Shown: piece by piece, positions 5,982 to 10,748 of the stretch
How positions within the stretch are numbered: position 1 is the stretch's first letter
Layout of the letters: the number at the start of each line of letters is the position of its first letter
Position numbers and translations under genes: made by a program
The notes under the pieces: generated by a model
What the model saw: only the letters and a program-made list of their open reading frames with translations
Databases searched by the model: none
What the model was told of the DNA's origin: nothing
Assembly (NCBI GenBank): GCA_963661545.1
Contig: CAVLCU010000089.1
Location: forward strand, 1-10,748
Direction of reading: 5' to 3'
DNA: 10,748 nt
Origin: Scatomonas sp963661545
GTDB lineage: Bacteria; Bacillota; Clostridia; Lachnospirales; Lachnospiraceae

Positions 5982-6087
5982 TGTGTGCCGATGGCATACG
6001 CTTGATGCGAATCGGTGAAAAGCGAAGCCGAGAAGCTGCTTCGCGGGGATCAACCGCAGAACCAATGAACAGAAGAGGTATCTGAGT
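5982..6087 (+). promoter_or_regulatory. Structured 5' leader of the lipoprotein gene, class unassigned
   Basis: Two stems follow the predicted transcription start. In the first, CCGAT (5988-5992) pairs with ATCGG (6011-6015), enclosing GCAT (5994-5997) with ATGC (6005-6008). In the second, GCGAAGC (6022-6028) pairs perfectly with GCTTCGC (6038-6044). A third, weaker pairing of GCGG (6043-6046) with CCGC (6054-6057) overlaps the second stem by two bases, so the two may exclude each other. I compared it from memory with c-di-GMP, ZTP, THF, cobalamin and SAM riboswitch consensus elements and saw no convincing match. AAGAGG (6073-6078) near the end is the ribosome site. Confidence 0.45.
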
Positions 6088-6822
6088 ATGAGAATAAGAA
6101 AAATGATTTTGGCTGCCACTTGCTGTCTGTGCACTGCTATCCTTCTGACAGGCTGCTCTTTGACGGATGTGTTCAACAATTTAGTCGGTGATCCTGCCAC
6201 AGAGCAAGAGGACAGTTCCAGTGTCAGCACCAGCTCTGCCCGGCAGGAAGTGGATGTGAAGGAAGTAGATGCCAGTCTGCAGGCACCCACCTTCAGTGCT
6301 GATCTGACAGGAACAACCAGGCTGACTAAGGGCTGCACCTTCTCCATGGCTTGTCCGGCCACGGTAAGCGATGGAGGCCAGGTAAGTTATCAATGGTACA
6401 AGAATAATGTGAATTCCAATGGGGGAGGAACCCTGATCGCCGGTGCCACGGAGGAAGCCTACACGGTGGATACCTCCCAGGAGGGTACGGTCTACTATTA
6501 TGTGGTGGCTACCAATACCAAGGGAGACAAGATCAATAAGTCCACCAGCACCATAAGAGAGGTGGTGGTGTGGCCTTTGGGAACCTGGCAGCAGGATGAG
6601 ACCGGCTACCGGTATGTTCTGGAGGATGGGACCTATCCTGCTGATTGCTGGATCGACATAGATGATAATACCTATCATATGGATGCTGACGGTCATAGAA
6701 GCACCGGATGGTACCAGGAGGGAGATTATCAATTCTATTTCAATGAGGCTGGTGAGCTTCAGAGGAATACCACCTCTCCGGAGGGATATGTCCTGAACGA
6801 ACACGGGATTCGTGTCTCTTGA
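6088..6822 (+). CDS. Surface lipoprotein with Ig-like and cell-wall-binding-repeat-like domains
   Basis: I do not recognise a named family, but the architecture is readable in the 244 residues. A basic start (MRIRK) and hydrophobic stretch lead to the lipobox LTGC, with Cys23 the predicted lipidated residue, so the mature protein should be anchored on the outer face of the membrane. A Ser/Glu/Asp-rich linker covers about 35-60. Residues about 65-160 look like a bacterial Ig-like domain (VSYQWYKN, then GTVYYYVVATNTKG). Residues about 166-225 resemble choline/cell-wall-binding repeats (GTWQQDETGYRYV, DGTYPADCW, TGWYQEGDYQFYFNEAGEL). A role in wall attachment or adhesion is inference. AAGAGG (6073-6078) lies nine bases before the ATG. 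The gene has its own strong promoter and structured leader and sits in the normally compact rpmF-plsX interval. No clear terminator separates it from plsX. Confidence 0.8.
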   Translation: MRIRKMILAATCCLCTAILLTGCSLTDVFNNLVGDPATEQEDSSSVSTSSARQEVDVKEVDASLQAPTFSADLTGTTRLTKGCTFSMACPATVSDGGQVSYQWYKNNVNSNGGGTLIAGATEEAYTVDTSQEGTVYYYVVATNTKGDKINKSTSTIREVVVWPLGTWQQDETGYRYVLEDGTYPADCWIDIDDNTYHMDADGHRSTGWYQEGDYQFYFNEAGELQRNTTSPEGYVLNEHGIRVS

Positions 6823-6898
6823 TGAGCCGGTAAGAAGGACATCAGACAGATAGATACCCGGCAGGGATGTCAAGGGCGAGAAAGCAGGTGCGAAGAGA

Positions 6899-7915
6899 AT
6901 GGGAGAACTGGTTCGAGTTGTAGTGGATGCCATGGGCGGAGATTATGCGCCGACGGAACCGGTAAAGGGGGCCGTGGAGGCTCTGAAGGAAAGTGATCGC
7001 CTCTACCTCTATCTGGCAGGCAAGGAGGAGGTCTTGCGGCAGGAGCTGGCCAAATATTCCTACCCGGCAGATAGACTGGAGATCCTTCCGGCTACTGAGG
7101 TAATCGAGACAGGAGAACCTCCGGTGAAGGCCATCCAGAGTAAGAAGGATTCCTCCCTGGTGGTAGGAATGACCAAGGTGCGAAAGGGAGAGGCAGATGC
7201 CTTTGTTTCCTCCGGAAGCACGGGCGCTGTATTGGTGGGAGGTCAGGCCATTGTTCGGAAGATCCGGGGGGTGGAGCGGGCTCCCCTGGCCCCCTTGATT
7301 CCCACAGAGCAGGGACTTGCCCTGCTGATTGACTGCGGAGCCAATGTAGATGCCAGACCCTCTCATTTGGTGCAATTTGCCATTATGGGGTCCATATATA
7401 TGGAAAGTGTGGTAGGCATCCGCAAGCCCCGGGTGGCTATTGTCAATATCGGCGCAGAGGAAGAGAAGGGCAATGCCCTGGTGAAGGAGACCTTTCCCCT
7501 GCTGAAAGCCAACAAGAATATTCATTTTATCGGCAATATCGAGGCTCGGGATATTCCAAAGGGAGCTGCAGATGTGATTGTGACAGAGGCTTTTGTGGGA
7601 AATGTCATCCTTAAGCTTTACGAAGGGGTGGCCTCTGTTCTGATGAAGAAAATCAAGACCGGTATGCTGTCGGATTTTCGCAGTAAGATAGGGGCCCTGC
7701 TGGTGAAACCGGCTCTGAAGACAACCTTGAAGGGCTTCGATGTATCCGATCACGGCGGCGCTCCCCTGCTGGGACTGCGGGGGCTGGTGGTGAAGACCCA
7801 TGGAAGCTCCAAGTCCGTGGAATTCAAGAATTCGATCTTACAATGTATCCAATTTAAGGAAGAAAAGATCAGCGAGAAGATACAGGAACGTCTGGCAGCG
7901 GAAGAAACAAAGTGA
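6899..7915 (+). CDS. plsX: Phosphate acyltransferase PlsX
   Basis: PlsX makes acyl-phosphate from acyl-ACP and phosphate, the first committed step of the PlsX/PlsY route to lysophosphatidic acid; it is a peripheral enzyme at the cytoplasmic face of the membrane. The 338 residues match the family length. Diagnostic stretches include VVVDAMGGDYAPTEPVKGA at the N terminus, FVSSGSTGAVLVGG near residue 101, the GxEEEKGN-type IGAEEEKGNALVKE near 185, NIEARDIPKGAADVIVTEAFVGNVILK near 217, and DHGGAPLLGLRGLVVKTHG near 284. The start is chosen because GELVRVVVDAMGGD keeps the family N terminus; AGCAGGTG (6883-6890) is a moderate ribosome site eight bases upstream. The 76-base gap after the lipoprotein gene shows no promoter. 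acpP, its acyl donor carrier, follows after 12 bases. Confidence 0.96.
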   Translation: MGELVRVVVDAMGGDYAPTEPVKGAVEALKESDRLYLYLAGKEEVLRQELAKYSYPADRLEILPATEVIETGEPPVKAIQSKKDSSLVVGMTKVRKGEADAFVSSGSTGAVLVGGQAIVRKIRGVERAPLAPLIPTEQGLALLIDCGANVDARPSHLVQFAIMGSIYMESVVGIRKPRVAIVNIGAEEEKGNALVKETFPLLKANKNIHFIGNIEARDIPKGAADVIVTEAFVGNVILKLYEGVASVLMKKIKTGMLSDFRSKIGALLVKPALKTTLKGFDVSDHGGAPLLGLRGLVVKTHGSSKSVEFKNSILQCIQFKEEKISEKIQERLAAEETK

Positions 7916-7927
7916 GGGAGACAGGCC

Positions 7928-8158
7928 ATGGAACTGGATAAGTTGGGAGAGATCATTGCCGGGGTCCTGAAGGTGGATGTCAGAGAGATTACGCCGGAGA
8001 CCACATTTCTGGAGGATCTCAATGCGGATTCCCTGGATATGTTCCAGATTCTGATAGGTATTGAAAAAACCTTTGATTTGACAATTTCTGCAGAGAAGGC
8101 AGAGAAGATGGTGTCCGTGGGGGATGCGGTGGAGGAGATCCGACGGGCAAGAGGATAG
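7928..8158 (+). CDS. acpP: Acyl carrier protein
   Basis: This 76-residue acidic helical protein carries the phosphopantetheine arm for fatty acid synthesis. The attachment serine is Ser35 within ADSLD, preceded by FLEDLN. It lies between plsX, which uses acyl-ACP, and rnc, the normal position for the housekeeping carrier. GAGGGAG (7914-7920), overlapping the plsX stop, is seven bases before the ATG, so the two genes are probably translated together. It is somewhat atypical: the residue before ADSL is Asn rather than the usual Gly, and the start of helix II reads LDMFQIL instead of the common LDTVELV. Helix II is the usual docking surface for partner enzymes, so an ACP for another pathway cannot be fully excluded, though the context strongly favours AcpP. 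Confidence 0.9.
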   Translation: MELDKLGEIIAGVLKVDVREITPETTFLEDLNADSLDMFQILIGIEKTFDLTISAEKAEKMVSVGDAVEEIRRARG

Positions 8159-8165
8159 GATATGC

Positions 8166-8207
8166 GGGGCTGTCCGAAGAAGGGGACTTCTGGGATAGCC
8201 CTCTTTT
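8166..8207 (+). terminator. Hairpin with short T-run between acpP and rnc
   Basis: GGGCTGTCC (8167-8175) pairs with GGATAGCCC (8193-8201) with one G-U pair. The stem continues as GAAG (8176-8179) with CTTC (8187-8190) after a two-base bulge, closing a 7-base loop. TCTTTT (8202-8207) follows. It has the form of an intrinsic terminator, but the T-run is short, so it is probably a partial terminator or attenuator. It could also act as an RNase III target in the leader of its own gene. Confidence 0.6.
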
Positions 8208-8304
8208 GAGTGCAAAGCAGTGACCAACAGGACGGCGGACCAGGCCTTGCCTATCCTGGAAAGCTGGCTGCCGGACTGGGAGAAGTTACTACAAGAGGAA
8301 AATT

Positions 8305-9000
8305 ATGGAAAAGTTTGAGAAGATTCGAGAGCTGGAGCAGAAGACAGGCTATCGCTTTCAGAAGTTTGACTGGCTGGTGCTGGCCATGCGTCACAGCTCT
8401 TATACCAATGAACATCATATCGAGCGTCTGCATTGCAATGAACGGCTGGAATTCCTGGGGGATGCCGTGCTGGAGCTGGTGTCCAGTGAGTTCCTGTATA
8501 CCAATTATCCCGAGATGGCAGAGGGAGAGCTGACCAAATTACGGGCCAGTCTGGTTTGTGAGCCCACCTTGGCTTACGATGCCAGAGCCCTGTCCCTGGG
8601 AGATTATCTGCTGCTGGGCAAGGGAGAAGAGGCTACCGGAGGCAGGCAGAGGGATTCCATTGTCTCCGATGCCATGGAAGCAGTGATCGGGGCCATTTTC
8701 ATGGATGGGGGATTCGAGGCCGCCAAGGGCTTCATCCTGCGGTTTGTCCTGGATGATGTGGAGAATAAGCAGCTTTTCCACGACAGCAAAACCCTGCTGC
8801 AGGAGATGGTACAGAAAAGAGAGCAGGAGGAAGAGGTTACCTATGTGATTCTGGAGGCCTTAGGTCCGGATCATGATAAGAGCTTTAAGGCGCAGGTTCG
8901 GATCGGAGACCAGCCTGTGGGAGAGGGTATGGGACGGACCAAGAAGTCTGCAGAACAAAATGCAGCCTATCATGCCCTTTGCCGGATGAAGAAGAGGTAG
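8305..9000 (+). CDS. rnc: Ribonuclease III
   Basis: RNase III cuts double-stranded RNA in rRNA precursors and in some mRNAs. The 231-residue protein has the endonuclease domain in the first 150 or so residues, with the signature NERLEFLGD (45-53); the metal-binding residues are Glu49, Asp53, Asp122 and Glu125 (in SDAMEAVIGAIF). A double-stranded RNA-binding domain follows from about residue 160 (DSKTLLQEMVQ) to the end, including the KKSAEQNAAYHAL helix. Length and residues are normal. The start is set by AAGAGGAA (8293-8300). The rnc-smc pair is a conserved order in Firmicutes, and smc begins 18 bases after the stop. A hairpin upstream may limit how much acpP transcript reaches rnc. Confidence 0.96.
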   Translation: MEKFEKIRELEQKTGYRFQKFDWLVLAMRHSSYTNEHHIERLHCNERLEFLGDAVLELVSSEFLYTNYPEMAEGELTKLRASLVCEPTLAYDARALSLGDYLLLGKGEEATGGRQRDSIVSDAMEAVIGAIFMDGGFEAAKGFILRFVLDDVENKQLFHDSKTLLQEMVQKREQEEEVTYVILEALGPDHDKSFKAQVRIGDQPVGEGMGRTKKSAEQNAAYHALCRMKKR

Positions 9001-9018
9001 GTAAGGCAGGTTTCTGAT

Positions 9019-10748
9019 ATGTACTTGAAAAGTATCGAGATGCAGGGGTTTAAATCCTTTGCCAATAAGATTCTCCTGGAATTTCATGACGGAATCACCG
9101 GAATTGTGGGTCCCAACGGCAGCGGCAAAAGTAATGTGGGGGATGCCGTCCGCTGGGTTCTGGGAGAACAGAGTGCCCGCCAGCTTCGGGGGGGCAATAT
9201 GCAGGATGTGATCTTCTCCGGCACAGAGACCCGCAAGCCTCTGGGCTTTGCTTCCGTTGCCATTACCCTGGACAATTCCGACCACCAGCTTAACATTGAC
9301 TATGAAGAGGTGACTGTCACCCGGCGCCTCTACCGGTCCGGTGAGAGCGAGTATCTCATGAATGGGAAGAATTGCCGTCTGAAGGATATTAATGAATTAT
9401 TCTATGACACCGGTATCGGTAAGGAAGGTTATTCCATCATCGGTCAGGGTCAGATTGACAAGATCCTAAGCGGTAAGCCGGAGGAACGCAGGGAGCTCTT
9501 TGATGAGGCTGCGGGAATTGTCAAGTTTAAGCGAAGAAAAACAGCCACTTTGAAGAAGCTGGAGGAGGAAGAGCAGAATCTGGTTCGGGTCACAGATATT
9601 TTATCCGAGCTTACCCGCCAGCTGGGACCTCTGGAGAAACAGTCCCAGAAGGCTAAGATTTATCTGCAGAAGAAGGAAACACTGAAAAGTCTGGATATCT
9701 CCCTTTTTCGAAGGGAATCCCACCGCATCGAGATCCTCCTGGGGGAGGTCCATGCCAAAAAGGATGCAGCCGAGGCGGAATTGAAGGAGACGGAGGAAGC
9801 TTTGGAAAGCACCCGCCGGGAATACGATGGCATCCAGGAGCAGATCGAGGACTTGGAGGAGGTTATCCGCGAAGCCCAGGAGGAGCATGCCCAGCATAAG
9901 CTCCACAAGCAGCAGCTGCAGGGTCAGATTGATGTTCTGCGGGAGCAGATTCACGCCGGACAGCAGAATCGGCACCATTATCAGGAGAGTATGAATCGGA
10001 TCCGGGAGGATATCAAACGCCGCAGGGATGCCAGGACAGGGCTGGAGGAGGAACAGAAAAAGCTCCGTCTTCAGCTGCAGCAGGCCAAGGAGGAAGAAGG
10101 GGCGGCGGAAGCCTCCGTCCGGGAGCTGCAGGAGAAGATGCAAGAGCAGAACAGGCTGTCAGAGGAGGGCAAGAATGAACTGATCGAGCTTCTCAACCGC
10201 CGTTCCTCTGTGAAGGGCAAGATGCAGCGTTACGATACCATGCTGGAACAGATTGGTATTCGCAAGGCTGAGCTATCCCAGAAGATGCTGCATCTGAAGA
10301 GCGATGAAGCCCGGCAGACCGGCGACCGGGAGAAGCTGCAGGAGGACTATGACCGGATTACCCAGAAGGTTACTGCCCACAGGCAGCAGCTGGAGGAGAA
10401 CCGACAGCAGCTGGAGAAGCTGCAGAAGGAGATCGGAGAGAAGAACCGTCAGCTGGAGATTGGACAGACCACATTTCACAGGGAGAATTCCCGGCTGGAG
10501 TCCCTGAAGGCCATTACGGAGCGCTATGAGGGCTATGGCAGCAGCATTCGCAGGATTATGGAGCAGAAGGATAAGAATCCGGGCATCCACGGGGTGGTGG
10601 CGGATCTGGTCCGGACAGAGAAGAAGTACGAGACGGCCATTGAAACTGCCCTGGGAGGCAGCCTGCAAAATATTGTCACAGATAATGAAAATACGGCCAA
10701 ATATCTCATTGAATATCTCAAACGGGGGCATTTTGGCCGGGCAACCTT
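9019..10748 (+). CDS. smc: Chromosome segregation protein SMC, N-terminal part (runs off window)
   Basis: SMC is the ATPase core of the SMC-ScpAB condensin complex that organises and separates chromosomes. The first 576 complete codons are present and open to the window edge; the usual length is nearly 1,200 residues, so about half is missing. The start MYLKSIEMQGFKSFA is the family start, and AAGGCAGG (9003-9010) lies eight bases before the ATG. The Walker A motif is GPNGSGKS (31-38), followed by VRWVLGEQSA and the Q-loop region GQGQIDKILSGKPEERR. From about residue 165 to 510 the protein is a long Glu/Gln/Arg/Leu-rich coiled coil. The hinge begins near residue 520 (GIHGVVADLV). The Walker B and signature motifs lie beyond the window. 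No frameshift or stop is seen. Confidence 0.96.
   Translation, partial: MYLKSIEMQGFKSFANKILLEFHDGITGIVGPNGSGKSNVGDAVRWVLGEQSARQLRGGNMQDVIFSGTETRKPLGFASVAITLDNSDHQLNIDYEEVTVTRRLYRSGESEYLMNGKNCRLKDINELFYDTGIGKEGYSIIGQGQIDKILSGKPEERRELFDEAAGIVKFKRRKTATLKKLEEEEQNLVRVTDILSELTRQLGPLEKQSQKAKIYLQKKETLKSLDISLFRRESHRIEILLGEVHAKKDAAEAELKETEEALESTRREYDGIQEQIEDLEEVIREAQEEHAQHKLHKQQLQGQIDVLREQIHAGQQNRHHYQESMNRIREDIKRRRDARTGLEEEQKKLRLQLQQAKEEEGAAEASVRELQEKMQEQNRLSEEGKNELIELLNRRSSVKGKMQRYDTMLEQIGIRKAELSQKMLHLKSDEARQTGDREKLQEDYDRITQKVTAHRQQLEENRQQLEKLQKEIGEKNRQLEIGQTTFHRENSRLESLKAITERYEGYGSSIRRIMEQKDKNPGIHGVVADLVRTEKKYETAIETALGGSLQNIVTDNENTAKYLIEYLKRGHFGRAT

Noticed and set aside
5982..6087. Calling the lipoprotein leader a c-di-GMP or ZTP riboswitch
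   Set aside because: Single words such as GCGAAGCC recall known motifs, but the rest of the conserved cores and the helix order do not fit.
6826..6862. GCCGG/CCGGC dyad between the lipoprotein gene and plsX as a terminator
   Set aside because: It has only five pairs with a 27-base loop and no T-run.
9601..10143. Leucine-rich minus-strand frame that resembles a membrane protein
   Set aside because: It is the antisense image of the SMC coiled coil: Gln/Glu/Lys codons read as Leu/Phe/Leu on the other strand.
1..10748. Mobile elements, CRISPR arrays, toxin-antitoxin or phage-defence genes
   Set aside because: No transposase, regular spaced repeats, integrase or defence-type domains are visible; all sizeable genes are accounted for by core functions plus one lipoprotein.

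Overview
The window looks like a chromosomal housekeeping segment of a member of the Clostridia, most likely a Lachnospiraceae gut anaerobe. The pointers are an acetate-forming Pta-AckA pair, a four-cysteine RpmF beginning MSICPKNKSS, AGGAGG-type ribosome binding sites, and the order yceD-rpmF-plsX-acpP-rnc-smc. I see no mobile element, CRISPR array, rRNA or tRNA. No gene-free stretch exceeds 300 bases; the longest are 2656-2885 and 5892-6087, and both carry regulatory sequence.

Layout. Bases 1-1419 (+) hold the last codons of a small ACT-domain protein followed by a PFL/DUF711 (UPF0210) protein, a two-gene unit of unknown function. Bases 1429-2655 (-) hold tmcAL (ylbM-like), which converges on the PFL gene with a 9-base gap. 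A strong terminator-like hairpin for the plus-strand transcript sits inside the tmcAL coding region (1547-1597). Bases 2656-2885 are a divergent regulatory region. Its minus-strand promoter is placed so that tmcAL mRNA should start at the A of its own ATG, which would make it leaderless. Bases 2886-5097 (+) hold pta and ackA. Bases 5122-5935 hold a consensus promoter, yceD, rpmF and a hairpin terminator. Bases 5946-6822 hold a second consensus promoter, a structured leader of about 105 bases and a surface lipoprotein. Bases 6899-8158 hold plsX and acpP, then a hairpin (8166-8207). Bases 8305-10748 hold rnc and the first half of smc, cut by the window edge.

How the genes fit together. Pta and AckA turn acetyl-CoA into acetate plus ATP. 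TmcAL is known to use free acetate and ATP to acetylate C34 of elongator tRNA-Met, so the divergent pair joins an acetate producer to an acetate consumer. PlsX and AcpP feed phospholipid synthesis. RpmF, YceD and RNase III serve ribosome and RNA maturation, and SMC serves chromosome organisation. The lipoprotein is the outsider: it has its own promoter and leader and interrupts the usual rpmF-plsX junction.

I found no clear new multi-gene system. The observations most worth testing are the predicted leaderless tmcAL transcript with its adjacent dyad, the terminator hidden antisense in tmcAL, and the structured leader of the lipoprotein gene.
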